From Pseudoalteromonas sp. '520P1 No. 423' (GTDB lineage Bacteria > Pseudomonadota > Gammaproteobacteria > Enterobacterales > Alteromonadaceae): a stretch of 64,000 nt of DNA. Each line of letters starts with the position of its first letter. The stretch's first letter is position 1. Both the position numbers and the translations under genes were made by a program. Positions 50,761-64,000 of this stretch are shown here, in pieces. The DNA lies in NCBI RefSeq assembly GCF_001269985.1, contig NZ_BBZB01000001.1:1-64000 (forward strand). Reading direction: 5' to 3'. The notes under the pieces were generated by a model. That model saw nothing but the letters and a program-made list of their open reading frames with translations, ran no database searches and was not told the DNA's origin.

Positions 50761-51868
50761 CCAATTCAATTAAATTTCTGATCTAATATAGGCTGTTTCC
50801 ATAACCATTAAAAACAGCCTTGAATTTAGAAAAATCAAAACAACTTCTCACCCTATCGAGAAAAGAATCAAACGCGAGAAAGCGTATGCGCTTACTTGCA
50901 GTGTCACTCTTTTTTGAAGGTGAAAATCGCGCTAATATTGCTCGTCGACTAAGTACAGCTAGAAGTAGTGTCAATAAATGGGTATCAAGTTATTTAGACA
51001 GTGGCTTAGCGGGATTAGACAACAAACCTATTTCAGGTCGTCCAGCTAACCTGACAGAAAAACAGCAAGCAGACGTTAAAACGTTTGTGTTACAGCATGC
51101 AAAGTCCAGTGACGGTGGACGATTAATTGCTGCTGATATTCAAACCTATATTAGCAATAATTTTAATGTTAATTATCAACTTGGCAGTGTATACCGCTTA
51201 TTACATAGCCTTGAATTAAGCTGGATCACAACACGCTCCAAACACCCTAAGCAATCAAAAGAAGCTCAAGAAGCTTTTAAAAAAGTTCAGTATGTCAACG
51301 ATCCTTCACACCCCCTTTAATGTGATGCCAGAAAATATGGATATATGGTTTCAAGATGAGGCACGATTTGGCCAGCAAAATCAAACAACAAGAGTTTGGG
51401 CTGAGCGAGGCTCTAGGCCAAGAGCCGTAAAACAACAACAGTTTGAATATGGATACTTATTCGGTGCAGTATGTCCTCACAATGGAAAGACGGAAGCCTT
51501 AGTAACCCCCTGTGTTAATAAAGAAGTCATGACATTACATATGGAGCAAATATCTAAAGCAACTGAGTATGGGAGGCACGCTGTTGTGATCATGGATGGC
51601 GCTGGTTGGCATACTTTCGATACAGTTCAGCCCTTTAACAATGTCACGTTAATAAAATTACCGCCATACTCACCAGAATTAAACCCTATAGAACAGATCT
51701 GGAGTTGGATCCGTCAGCATTGCCTATCAAACAGAATATTTACGGGATACCAAGATATAGTAGAGCAAGTATCAAAAGCATGGAACACATTCATTTCAAA
51801 CCCTGATAGGGTTCGAAAAATGTGTTCAAGAGAGTGGATTAAAGTGACTTAATACTTAATGAAATTGG
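50761..51868 (+). mobile_element. IS630-family insertion sequence
   Basis: About 1.1 kb bounded by TA dinucleotides (50759-50760 and 51869-51870), the target duplication of IS630/Tc1 elements. The left terminal repeat CCAATTCAATTAA and right terminal repeat CCAATTTCATTAA (read inward) match at 11 of 13. It encodes a DDE transposase in two frames. It sits between the 84-bp repeat and the operon B terminator; the corresponding place near operon A has no insertion. Confidence 0.88.
50820..51852 (+). pseudogene. IS630-family transposase, split by a frameshift
   Basis: The first frame (50820-51320, TTG start) holds the helix-turn-helix region (NIARRLSTARSSVNKWV, GLAGLDNKPISGRPANLT). The second (51292-51852) holds the DDE catalytic core: FQDEARFGQQNQ, VVIMDGAGWH and LPPYSPELNPIEQIWSWIRQ. 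They would join as FKKFSMSTIL if the AAAAAA run at 51279-51284 had one A fewer. This is either an inactivating one-base insertion or a transcriptional-slippage site. The required shift is +1, not the -1 common in IS families. Joined length would be about 343 residues, normal for the family. Confidence 0.85.
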
Positions 51869-51913
51869 TATTAGTTCCTGCTAATTTAACGAAATTCATA
51901 AACCCCACAAAGC

Positions 51914-51946
51914 AAAAAACCCGACACATTTCTGTATCGGGTTCTT
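51914..51946 (-). terminator. rRNA operon B terminator
   Basis: CCCGACACA (51920-51928) and TGTATCGGG (51933-51941) form a stem with one wobble. An A-run on the left gives the T tail on the minus strand. It is the counterpart of 23364-23385; only one terminator is seen here, not three. Confidence 0.83.
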
Positions 51947-51956
51947 CTAATTAGGA

Positions 51957-52073
51957 GCCTGGCGATGTCCTACTTTCACATGGGAAACCCCACACTATCA
52001 TCGGCGCTGTTTCGTTTCACTTCTGAGTTCGGCATGGGATCAGGTGGGTCCAAAACGCTATTGTCACCAAGCA
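51957..52073 (-). rRNA. rrf: 5S ribosomal RNA, operon B
   Basis: Identical over its 117 nt to the operon A copy as far as I can compare. It is followed on the minus strand by the operon terminator. The 5S-23S spacer (52074-52284) is longer than in operon A and diverges near 52080-52170. Confidence 0.95.
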
Positions 52074-52284
52074 AAATTTGTCTGGAACAATTTTTAACGC
52101 ACTTTAGTGCGCCCCGCTAGGGTAAATTACATGATGTAATTTATAAAATCATTCCTAATTCGCTTTGTTCTTGTTTTATTTAATAAATTCGGTCTGCTGA
52201 TACAGATATCATAAAAGTATTCTACTTTAGTTAACACCAACTTCTTGCTTGTTTCTATCACACACAAAACCACTTTGGTGTTGT

Positions 52285-55172
<2,888 letters not shown>

Positions 55173-55500
55173 ATACAACCCAAAATAGTCTTACAACTAA
55201 AATGCGCTGTATTATTTCGTGACAGTTAACTTCGCCAGAAGTTAATGTTTTGAATACTAAAGTAGACGCCAATCATTAATTACTTATAAATAAGTAAACA
55301 ATAAATTGGCATGAATGCATCACCATATAACATGGCTATCATTCGTTTCTTTTACTTTTTGAAAACTCTTAATAAATGTTTAATAAACATTTATTAGAAT
55401 TTTTATATCAGCTTTCCAAATTTTTAAAGAGCATGAGAAAAACTTCTCATAAGTAACCAAGCTTGTAAAAGCATGTTTATTTATGAAAAGTACTTAGAAG
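55173..55500 (-). other. 23S-proximal spacer of operon B
   Basis: This 328-base spacer between tRNA-Ala and 23S is nearly identical to the operon A spacer up to the boxA-like GCTCTTTAAAAATTTGG (about 55420-55436). It then diverges into sequence leading to the tRNAs. Confidence 0.85.
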
Positions 55501-55576
55501 TGGTGGAGCTATGCGGGATCGAACCGCAGACCTCCTGCGTGCAAGGCAGGCGCTCTCCCAGCTGAGCTATAACCCC
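55501..55576 (-). tRNA. tRNA-Ala (TGC)
   Basis: This 76-nt gene, minus strand, begins GGGGTTATAGCTCAGCTGGG, has anticodon loop CTTGCAC with TGC, and carries an encoded CCA. It sits in the 16S-23S spacer after tRNA-Ile, the usual order. Confidence 0.97.
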
Positions 55577-55619
55577 ACTAAAAGATCTCAATATTGTATG
55601 CCACTTCGTTGCGAAGAAG

Positions 55620-55696
<77 letters not shown>

Positions 55697-55768
55697 ACAA
55701 TATTTTTATACATTCTCATTTACGTAATCATCTGTGTGGACACTGGCATGCAAACCAGTTCTTTCGTA

Positions 55769-57311
<1,543 letters not shown>

Positions 57312-57595
57312 AAAAGTTTTTTGTCTTTGTCTATAAAATAGATGAGACAGCTCAATGAATTCTATTTTTGATATTAAATTTAACAAAGTTAAACTTAACG
57401 TCGCATATGACTGTGTAGTCACTCGCTCTTTCCTAAAAGGATTAAGTGAACAGATTTTAATGAGACTCTAATTTTGTGTCACTTCGAAAAGTGACTTTAG
57501 AACTCAATCTGCAAGAGTGCCCACACAGATGATTACTTAAATTTTTAAAGAACGTTTCAAGCTTTTTGGCTAGTGCCGTTTCGCTTGGGGTGTGC

Positions 57596-57623
57596 ATAAT
57601 ACACCGTGATTATTTTGAGTCAA
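57596..57623 (-). promoter_or_regulatory. rRNA operon B promoter, proximal
   Basis: On the minus strand TTGACT (57618-57623), a 16-base spacer and TATTAT (57596-57601), followed by GCACACC. Same hexamers and spacing as in operon A. Confidence 0.8.
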
Positions 57624-57742
57624 GACTTAATTTAAAAGTTTTTTGAAAATTTTAAATTAAGTTTTAATCAACTCTACCAAGCTAGTCGATGTCGCTACAT
57701 CCCTTTAAGAATGTTGCTTGCCGTCTGTGTCGGTGGAGGCGC

Positions 57743-57770
57743 AGTATAGAGAGATTCTATTTCAGCGCAA
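57743..57770 (-). promoter_or_regulatory. rRNA operon B promoter, distal
   Basis: On the minus strand TTGCGC (57765-57770), a 16-base spacer and TATACT (57743-57748), with a GCGCC discriminator. Conserved with operon A. Confidence 0.75.
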
Positions 57771-58025
57771 GTGTTTTTTTAAATAAAGTTCAAAATAACG
57801 TTCATTCGATTACAAAACAATCAAAACGCTCAAAAAAACAAACATATTCAGTATTTAAATACATTCAAACAGCGATTTTCACTAGTTTAATTTATTTTTT
57901 ATAAGCTACTCACAGAAATACCTGTTCTATCCTCCTTGGCGGCCCAAGTTATAAAATAAGAAAAACTTAAAGAGCAACGAATAAAACAGATGTTTTGATA
58001 TGTCGATTGTGGATATGTTTAGATA

Positions 58026-58057
58026 CAAAAAAGCCAGAAGTAAACTTCTGGCTTTCA
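58026..58057 (-). terminator. Terminator of the murC-lpxC cluster
   Basis: AAGCCAGAAG (58031-58040) pairs with CTTCTGGCTT (58045-58054) around TAAA, with an A-run giving the minus-strand T tail. It is located 28 bases past the lpxC stop and marks the end of the division and cell-wall cluster. Confidence 0.88.
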
Positions 58058-58084
58058 TTTAAGTTTTATTTTACTAATAAGCTA

Positions 58085-58996
58085 TTACGCTGTTATAACT
58101 TCAAGCCCTGGTGCAGGCATAGTAACTGTATCTTCAAAGCTTGCCCATTCCCAAGCTGATTCAGTCGCCATTAGTTTACGAAGCAATTTATTATTCAGAT
58201 CATGTCCTGATTTAAACGCTGTTACTTTACCTAACAGGTTATGGCCGGTCATAAACAAATCACCAACACAATCTAAGATCTTATGCTTAACAAATTCATC
58301 TTGGTAACGTAGACCATTTGGGTTGAGTACTTTATATTCATCAAGTACAACAGCATTATCCATGCTGCCACCTAAAGCTAAATTGTTAGCGTGTAAATAT
58401 TCAATATCTTGCATAAAACCAAAAGTTCTTGCACGACTAATTTGTTCAGTAAAACTTTTTGCAGTAATATCTAAACCAATACGTTGCTCACTATCATTGA
58501 TAGCTGGATGATCAAAATCAATTTGGAAATCAATATGAAAACCGTCATACGGTTCAATTTCAGCCCATTTATCGCCATCTTCTATACGTACTTGTTCAGT
58601 TATGCGAATAAAACGCTTTGCAACTGACAACTCTTCAATACCACCTTTTTGTAAAAGATATATAAATGGTAGCGCACTTCCATCCATAATCGGTACTTCA
58701 GGGCTATCTAATTCAACAACTAAGTTATCAATACCCAGTGCTGAAATAGCAGCAACTAAATGCTCAGTTGTTGATAAACGAACTCCATCTTTATTAATCA
58801 AACATGTACATAGCTGAGTATCACCTACTGCTTCAGGTGTGATTGATAAATCAACCACAGGCTCAAGGTCTACACGACGAAATACTATCCCAGTATTTGC
58901 GCCTGCAGGTCGAAGAGTAATAGAAACCTTTTCGCCCTTATGAAGCCCAACTCCAATGGCGTTAACTACTTGGCTAATCGTACGTTGTTTGATCAT
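58085..58996 (-). CDS. lpxC: UDP-3-O-acyl-N-acetylglucosamine deacetylase
   Basis: This zinc amidase catalyses the committed step of lipid A synthesis. Starting at [23 protein letters not shown] gives 303 residues (E. coli 305). The frame extends to 59065, but the E. coli alignment supports 58996. Zinc ligands lie in STTEHLVAA (His) and [12 protein letters not shown] (His and Asp). A further conserved segment is [18 protein letters not shown]. It is the last gene of the cluster, 119 bases after ftsZ. Its C-terminal tail, the site of FtsH control in E. coli, ends in [11 protein letters not shown]. Confidence 0.97.
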   Translation of the reverse strand: MIKQRTISQVVNAIGVGLHKGEKVSITLRPAGANTGIVFRRVDLEPVVDLSITPEAVGDTQLCTCLINKDGVRLSTTEHLVAAISALGIDNLVVELDSPEVPIMDGSALPFIYLLQKGGIEELSVAKRFIRITEQVRIEDGDKWAEIEPYDGFHIDFQIDFDHPAINDSEQRIGLDITAKSFTEQISRARTFGFMQDIEYLHANNLALGGSMDNAVVLDEYKVLNPNGLRYQDEFVKHKILDCVGDLFMTGHNLLGKVTAFKSGHDLNNKLLRKLMATESAWEWASFEDTVTMPAPGLEVITA

Positions 58997-59115
58997 AGGC
59001 AGCTCACTCATTAATGAATTATTTATTTGGCTGCGGATCTTATCACAGATAAGACCAGCTGACAATTAAGTTGATTTATTATTAACCAACTCGCATTTTA
59101 TTTACTTGATTTTGA

Positions 59116-60333
59116 TTAATCAGCTTGCTTACGTAAAAAAGCTGGGATATCAAAATAATCACCTTGCTCTGCTTTTCCTGCTTCAGGTGTTTCTTTTTCT
59201 GGAGTAGCTTCAACTGGACCACTTGCAGCAGAGCTAACTTCTTCAGAAGTTTGATTTGCAAAGTTTGGCACAAATACGCCTGGTGTTGTCGTTGGCGCAT
59301 TACTTGGTGTAGTTGCTACATCTGAACCAGATGCTTTTTTAAAGCCATTATCAACGATACCAAACTGTGCTTTTCTTTCCCCACCTAAACCTGTTGCAAC
59401 AACTGTTACGCGTAATTCATCACTCATTTCAGGATCAATTACCGCACCAACAACTACAGTTGCATTTTCTGATGCTAACGCTTTTACATGGTTACCAACT
59501 GTTTCAAACTCTTCAATCGCAATATCCATACCAGCTGTGATATTAACCAAAATACCTTTTGCACCTGTTAAATCAACATCTTCTAATAACGGGCTCGAAA
59601 TTGCAGCTTCTGCAGCTTCTTGAGCACGATCAGGACCGCTTGCAGAAGCAGTCCCCATCATTGCAGTTCCCATAGCAGACATGACTGTTCTTACATCCGC
59701 GAAATCCACGTTGATTAGACCAGAACGTGTAATTAGTTCAGCAATACCTTGTACAGCACCATAAAGTACATCGTTTGCTTTTGCGAATGCATCTAAAAGT
59801 GTAGTCCCTTTTCCTAAAACTTTAAGTAATTTATTGTTAGGAATTGTAATAAGTGAATCTACTGTATCAGCTAACTCGGTAATACCATGATCTGCAGCTG
59901 ATGCACGCTTTTTACCTTCAAAGTCAAATGGACGTGTTACAACAGCAACCGTAAGTATGCCCATTTCTTTTGCCATTTTAGCAACAACAGGTGCAGCACC
60001 AGTACCTGTACCACCGCCCATACCAGCAGCGATAAAGACCATATCAGCGCCTTCAAGGCCTGCTTTTATTGCTTCAATATCTTCTTCTGCAGATTGACGA
60101 CCTACTTCAGGATTCGCACCAGCGCCTAAACCTGAAGTGATTTTTGTACCTAACTGAATAGTAGTATCAGCAGATGAACGGCGCAATGCTTGCGCATCAG
60201 TATTAGCACCAATGAAGCGTACACCTTCAATTTGCTTTTTAACCATGTGCTCAACAGCGTTACCGCCACCGCCACCGACACCAATAACTTTTATAACAGC
60301 TTCTTCGCTGTGTTGTTCCATATAATCAAACAT
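59116..60333 (-). CDS. ftsZ: Cell division GTPase FtsZ
   Basis: This tubulin homologue forms the Z-ring. The 405-residue protein has an N-terminal GTPase domain with [14 protein letters not shown] and the tubulin signature [14 protein letters not shown], a C-terminal domain from about 225, a disordered Ser/Thr/Pro/Glu-rich linker (about 320-390), and the conserved tail [11 protein letters not shown] that binds FtsA and ZipA. It follows ftsA by 29 bases. Confidence 0.98.
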   Translation of the reverse strand: MFDYMEQHSEEAVIKVIGVGGGGGNAVEHMVKKQIEGVRFIGANTDAQALRRSSADTTIQLGTKITSGLGAGANPEVGRQSAEEDIEAIKAGLEGADMVFIAAGMGGGTGTGAAPVVAKMAKEMGILTVAVVTRPFDFEGKKRASAADHGITELADTVDSLITIPNNKLLKVLGKGTTLLDAFAKANDVLYGAVQGIAELITRSGLINVDFADVRTVMSAMGTAMMGTASASGPDRAQEAAEAAISSPLLEDVDLTGAKGILVNITAGMDIAIEEFETVGNHVKALASENATVVVGAVIDPEMSDELRVTVVATGLGGERKAQFGIVDNGFKKASGSDVATTPSNAPTTTPGVFVPNFANQTSEEVSSAASGPVEATPEKETPEAGKAEQGDYFDIPAFLRKQAD

Positions 60334-60362
60334 TGTTACTCTCCGACTGAGTAAAAAATTTA

Positions 60363-61595
60363 TTAAAAGTGATCCTTAAACATTTTTTGCACCCGGCTAA
60401 ACCAACTTACACCATTTTGCTCAGATGTTTTTTGGGCATTTGCTGTTTGCATTGTCTGGCTATATTGTAATAAGCCAACAGCCGTTGCAAATGAAGGGTC
60501 ATCAACGTAATCCGTCAATCCAATCATCCCGATAGGACTGGCTATTCTAACTGGCATTTGGAAAATTTCTTCAGCGACCTCCAAAGCGCCAGTCATTTTT
60601 GCGGTACCGCCTGTTAGAACAATACCCGCAGCAATTTGATCTTCATAACCTGAACGGCGGATCTCTCTTAATGCCAGCTCAAGCAATTCTTTAAACCTTG
60701 GTTCTACCACCTCAGATAAAGTATGGCGTGACATAGTTCTAGATGGACGACCACCAACACTTGGCACTTCAATCGTATCTTCTGTACTGGCCATTGCACT
60801 ACTTGCACATGCATATTGTACTTTTAATGATTCAGCATGTGAAATAGGCGTACGGAAAATTTTAGCGATATCACCCGTAACTTGATTACCTGCAACAGGA
60901 ATCACAGCGGAATGACGTAGAGCCCCGCTGGTATAGATAGTTAAATCCATAGTTCCGCCGCCAATATCAATCACTGAAATACCTAACTCTCTTTCATCTT
61001 CAGTTAAAACAGCATGGCTAGATGCTAGTGCGGTGTAAGTTAATTGATCAACAGTTAGACCACATCGCTCAACACATTTTTCAATATTTTTAGCCATATC
61101 ATTTGAGCATGTAATAATATGCGCTTGCGTCTCCATGCGCACACCACTCATGCCAAGCGGGTTCTTAATCCCTTCTTGCATATCAACACTGTACTCTTGT
61201 GCGATTGCATGTAGCATTTTTCGCTCTGCTGAAATAGGCACAGATCTAGCTGTATGCATTACATTATCAATATCATCAGAACTCACTTCTGTATTATTGA
61301 TTGCAACAACACCATTTTCATTTTGACATTGAATATGTTTACCTGAGATCCCCAAATAAACAGAACTAATACGACAATCAGCCATTAACTCAGCTTCATC
61401 TATGGCTCTTTGAATTGATTCTGATACTAGATTAAGATCATTCACCCCACCTTTATCCATACCGTGAGATATTTGGCTACCTATGCCAACTATACTTAAT
61501 TTATTATCTGCGGTGATTTCACCCACAGTCGCAACCACCTTAGATGTGCCTACATCTAAGCCGATAACTAGATTTCGTTCTGCTGACTTAGTCAT
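60363..61595 (-). CDS. ftsA: Cell division protein FtsA
   Basis: This actin-like protein tethers FtsZ to the membrane. The 410-residue protein shows the phosphate-1 motif [17 protein letters not shown], the 1C SHMA-type domain (about 85-160), the phosphate-2 motif [14 protein letters not shown] and the adenosine motif [13 protein letters not shown]. It ends in the amphipathic membrane helix [14 protein letters not shown]. It overlaps the ftsQ stop by four bases, indicating translational coupling. Confidence 0.98.
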   Translation of the reverse strand: MTKSAERNLVIGLDVGTSKVVATVGEITADNKLSIVGIGSQISHGMDKGGVNDLNLVSESIQRAIDEAELMADCRISSVYLGISGKHIQCQNENGVVAINNTEVSSDDIDNVMHTARSVPISAERKMLHAIAQEYSVDMQEGIKNPLGMSGVRMETQAHIITCSNDMAKNIEKCVERCGLTVDQLTYTALASSHAVLTEDERELGISVIDIGGGTMDLTIYTSGALRHSAVIPVAGNQVTGDIAKIFRTPISHAESLKVQYACASSAMASTEDTIEVPSVGGRPSRTMSRHTLSEVVEPRFKELLELALREIRRSGYEDQIAAGIVLTGGTAKMTGALEVAEEIFQMPVRIASPIGMIGLTDYVDDPSFATAVGLLQYSQTMQTANAQKTSEQNGVSWFSRVQKMFKDHF

Positions 61596-62386
61596 GCCTT
61601 ACTCTTTTGTTTATAGTTTTTTTGTTGTAATTTGTGTAAGTCTGCAGCCTTCCAACTAACCGCAAGCCCAGTATCATACCTTAAATCAACTGAATCTACC
61701 TCAGCATCTTTGCGTTTAAGCATATATGGGTACATATCAATAAACTTTTGCACCCGTTTTAACTTATCTTTTCGACCCAAATTTAGGTTTATGCCATTGC
61801 TTAACCAAAACTGCCAAGCAAATCTTTCCGAAAGCGCCAAACTCGTTAGTTCAAAATTATTGATATAAAGTAATTCTGCGAACTGCTGAAATGTATTAAA
61901 AGCCTCTATTTCACTGCCTTCAGGTCCAAATAAACTTGGTAATTTTTTTGTTATTGTTGCTTTTGGAGCTTGAAATACTTTGCCATCAGAATTTAACAAC
62001 AAATCATCATTCCATATCGCAACTGGATTATGCTCAACAACAAATACTTTTAAGGTGTTTGGCCACTGTTTACGCACTGAAGCAGTTTCTACCCAAGGCA
62101 AGGCGATGACAAAATCTTGAACTTGATTAACATCTAAGTCAAAAAAACGAGATAAATCAGCTTGTTTAATCGCATTTAAAATTTGACGCTCTGATGTATG
62201 CTTAGGCTCCCCTAATACAGTTACATGCTTTATTTGTGTTTGATGTTCTTTTTGTAAATAGTCACTAATTGAAAAATACATCTGACATAAACCAATCAAT
62301 ACAATTAAAAAGAACCCCATGCCAAGCACCCGTGACCAATGCACAGTTTTTTGCCATTTTAAAAAAGATTCTATTTTTTGATTCAT
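61592..62386 (-). CDS. ftsQ: Cell division protein FtsQ
   Basis: This bitopic divisome protein of 264 residues has a cytoplasmic tail of about 18 residues, one transmembrane helix (about 20-40, VLGMGFFLIVLIGLCQMYFS), a periplasmic POTRA domain (VTVLGEPKHTSERQILNAI) and a beta domain including WPNTLKVFVVEHNPVAIWN and LSERFAWQFWL. It bridges to FtsB and FtsL. It starts five bases after ddl ends. Confidence 0.94.
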   Translation of the reverse strand: MNQKIESFLKWQKTVHWSRVLGMGFFLIVLIGLCQMYFSISDYLQKEHQTQIKHVTVLGEPKHTSERQILNAIKQADLSRFFDLDVNQVQDFVIALPWVETASVRKQWPNTLKVFVVEHNPVAIWNDDLLLNSDGKVFQAPKATITKKLPSLFGPEGSEIEAFNTFQQFAELLYINNFELTSLALSERFAWQFWLSNGINLNLGRKDKLKRVQKFIDMYPYMLKRKDAEVDSVDLRYDTGLAVSWKAADLHKLQQKNYKQKSKA

Positions 62387-62391
62387 TTAGT

Positions 62392-63312
62392 TTATTTACC
62401 TAAAGTTTGCGCTAATATATTTACAACCAACTGCTCAAATGACAAACCATTCGCTTTTGCTGACATAGGCACAAGTGATTTTTCAGTCATACCAGGTACT
62501 GTATTAACTTCTAATATATAAAACTGATTATCAGAATCTTGCATGATATCAACTCGGCCCCAACCTGTTGCACCTACTAAATCAAATGCTAATTTTGATA
62601 TCTTCTGTAAATATTGTGTATCTTTTTGAGATAAATCAGCAGGACAAAAGTATTCAGTACTATTCACTTGATATTTCGCTTCATAATCATAAAAACCGCG
62701 AGGTGTAACCATTTCAATAACCGGCAGTGCATCACCTGCTAACATAGTTACCGTAAATTCTCGCCCTGATATCCATTGTTCTAATAAAACGATATCATCA
62801 TATTTGAATGCATCTTCAAGCGCTGTTTCTAACTCAGCTGCAGTCGCTGCTTTTGCCATGCCAATACTTGAACCTTCATGAGAAGGCTTTACCATTAAAG
62901 CACCAAATTCATGAATTATTTTCTCTATATCAAATTCACTATTTTTTTCTAATGTAATGAAATTAGCTGTTGGTAAATTACGCGATCTGAATAATTCTTT
63001 ACAACGCGCTTTATCCATAGCTAAAGCTGAACCCAAAACACCACTACCAGTATAAGGAAGCTCTAAAAACTCAAGCGCACCTTGAACTGTGCCATCTTCA
63101 CCACCTCGCCCATGCAATGCAATAAATACACGTTCAGTATCACACTCTTTTAATTCAAATAAGTTTCGCTCGGCAGGATCAAACACAAATGCATTTACGC
63201 CTGCACTTTGTAAAGCTGACAACACTGCTTTACCTGAATTAAGTGAAACAGCCCTCTCTGCAGAACTGCCCCCCATTAAAACGGCTACTTTACCGAACTT
63301 TTGCCCATTCAT
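62392..63312 (-). CDS. ddl: D-alanine--D-alanine ligase
   Basis: This ATP-grasp enzyme joins two D-Ala for the peptidoglycan stem. The 306-residue protein has [27 protein letters not shown] N-terminal motif segments ([19 protein letters not shown]), the [15 protein letters not shown]-grasp loop, EFTVTMLAG and the metal-binding [17 protein letters not shown]. Its length equals E. coli DdlB (306), and the location in the division cluster matches DdlB. The start overlaps murC by four bases. Confidence 0.97.
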   Translation of the reverse strand: MNGQKFGKVAVLMGGSSAERAVSLNSGKAVLSALQSAGVNAFVFDPAERNLFELKECDTERVFIALHGRGGEDGTVQGALEFLELPYTGSGVLGSALAMDKARCKELFRSRNLPTANFITLEKNSEFDIEKIIHEFGALMVKPSHEGSSIGMAKAATAAELETALEDAFKYDDIVLLEQWISGREFTVTMLAGDALPVIEMVTPRGFYDYEAKYQVNSTEYFCPADLSQKDTQYLQKISKLAFDLVGATGWGRVDIMQDSDNQFYILEVNTVPGMTEKSLVPMSAKANGLSFEQLVVNILAQTLGK

Positions 63313-64000
63313 GCGTTAACCTGCTTTAATTTTTCTATATTTAATTTCATTTGCGCTAAAGATTTAACTAATTGCCCAATGTTTCCCGCACCTTGGGTTA
63401 AAACGATATCGCCATCTTGTAATACATCACTTAAAACCAATGGCAATTCATTTGGTTGCGCAATATATACAGGCTCCTTACCTCTTTGACGTAAGCTGCG
63501 ACATAAACTTTTACTATCAGCACCTGCAATAGGCGCTTCTCCCGCAGAATAGACTTCAAGCAATAATAAAAGATCAACATCAGTTAATACTTTTACAGAT
63601 TCTTCATAGAGATCTCTTGTTCTTGTATATCTATGAGGTTGATATGCCATCACCAAACGTCTATCAGGCCAGCCATCTTTGACAGCCTTGATTGTAGCCG
63701 CGACTTCTGTTGGGTGATGACCATAATCATCAATCAACATGGCTTTACCGCGTCCAGTGTCAAACTCACCATAATGTTGGAAACGTCGCCCTATTCCTTC
63801 AAATTTTTCTAACGCTTTAACAATTGCTTCATCACTAATGCCTTCATCTTTTGCAACTGCGATTGCTGCTATCGCATTTAATGCATTGTGTTTACCGGGC
63901 ATATTTAATTTAACAAGCAGTTCAGAACCTGAGTTGTTAATTACTTTAAACTCACTCGTACTGACTGTTTGTGTGAAGTCTACTAATCGGTAATCCGCTT
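63309..64000 (-). CDS. murC: UDP-N-acetylmuramate--L-alanine ligase (partial, 3' end)
   Basis: This ligase adds L-Ala to UDP-MurNAc. The frame is open to the right edge (reading [19 protein letters not shown] inward), so the gene continues outside and only about 230 C-terminal residues are seen. The first methionine in the window ([15 protein letters not shown]) is internal; it is the conserved GxHNxxNAxAA motif. The Mur ligase C-terminal domain ([37 protein letters not shown]) is complete. It ends by overlapping ddl by four bases. Confidence 0.96.
   Translation of the reverse strand, partial: ADYRLVDFTQTVSTSEFKVINNSGSELLVKLNMPGKHNALNAIAAIAVAKDEGISDEAIVKALEKFEGIGRRFQHYGEFDTGRGKAMLIDDYGHHPTEVAATIKAVKDGWPDRRLVMAYQPHRYTRTRDLYEESVKVLTDVDLLLLLEVYSAGEAPIAGADSKSLCRSLRQRGKEPVYIAQPNELPLVLSDVLQDGDIVLTQGAGNIGQLVKSLAQMKLNIEKLKQVNA

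Larger units (their letters stand above)
57312..58084 (-). other. rRNA operon B leader and promoter region
   Basis: This 773-base gene-free stretch holds the 16S leader, a boxA-like TTCTTTAAAAATTT (about 57540-57555), two promoters, and an AT-rich upstream zone (57775-57905). An open frame here (57689-57904) overlaps the promoters and has no ribosome-binding site, so I do not call it. The lpxC terminator ends the stretch. Confidence 0.8.

Noticed and set aside
57689..57904. 71-codon frame upstream of rRNA operon B
   Set aside because: It overlaps the distal rRNA promoter, lacks a ribosome-binding site and its composition looks like AT-rich noncoding DNA.

Overview
The window looks like ordinary chromosome from an AT-rich marine gammaproteobacterium, most likely of the order Alteromonadales (Colwelliaceae, Pseudoalteromonadaceae or a relative). 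The evidence is gamma-type gene order (orn/rsgA/psd, metJ/metBL, tadA/mltF/purL, and murC-ddl-ftsQ-ftsA-ftsZ-lpxC), a NagP-type N-acetylglucosamine transporter beside a GH20 hexosaminidase, a GlyGly-CTERM exopeptidase, and DciA instead of DnaC. The genus cannot be fixed without a 16S comparison.

Layout. 0-2.6 kb: dnaB-alr. 2.7-4.8 kb: an ECF sigma factor, a membrane anti-sigma-like protein and a DUF4097 exported protein. 4.9-9.2 kb: the methionine locus metBL with divergent metJ and two clusters of MetJ-box-like octamers. 9.2-17.7 kb: a YeeZ-like protein, a chemoreceptor, a decayed roxA pseudogene, an acyl-CoA dehydrogenase and a large M14 peptidase. 17.7-20.4 kb: psd, rsgA and divergent orn. 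20.5-21 kb: four identical tRNA-Gly(GCC) genes after a decayed tRNA remnant. 21.1-22.9 kb: a CPA1 antiporter. 23.4-28.9 kb: rRNA operon A, minus strand, with no spacer tRNA. 29-33.3 kb: a GlcNAc uptake and chitobiase pair that shares a palindromic operator. 33.5-37.4 kb: mutT, secA and divergent dciA. 37.6-50.6 kb: purL, an orphan response regulator, gsk, tadA, mltF, a Sel1/TPR protein, comM and a TRIC-like channel. 50.7-51.9 kb: an 84-bp repeat followed by an IS630-family element. 51.9-57.8 kb: rRNA operon B, minus strand, with tRNA-Ile and tRNA-Ala. 58-64 kb: lpxC, ftsZ, ftsA, ftsQ, ddl and the 3' part of murC, which runs off the right edge.

How the genes work together. Peptidoglycan and division functions (alr, ddl, murC, ftsQAZ, mltF), envelope functions (lpxC, psd, secA), and replication (dnaB with its putative loader dciA) dominate. 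The metBL/metJ and nagP/hexosaminidase loci each show their candidate operators directly in the DNA. The two rRNA operons are direct repeats of more than 5 kb bracketing about 23 kb that includes secA and purL, so the segment should be prone to duplication or deletion.

I found no defence island, CRISPR array, prophage or biosynthetic cluster, and no convincing wholly new system. The most informative non-routine signals are small: the shared NagR-like operator inside a 42-bp palindrome, a perfect CTAGGTT heptamer array upstream of purL, a duplicated tadA 3' end, a small basic ORF with a strong ribosome-binding site, the roxA pseudogene, the decayed tRNA and 5S/terminator units, and the 84-bp repeat that follows both rRNA operons and has an IS630 element inserted next to one copy.
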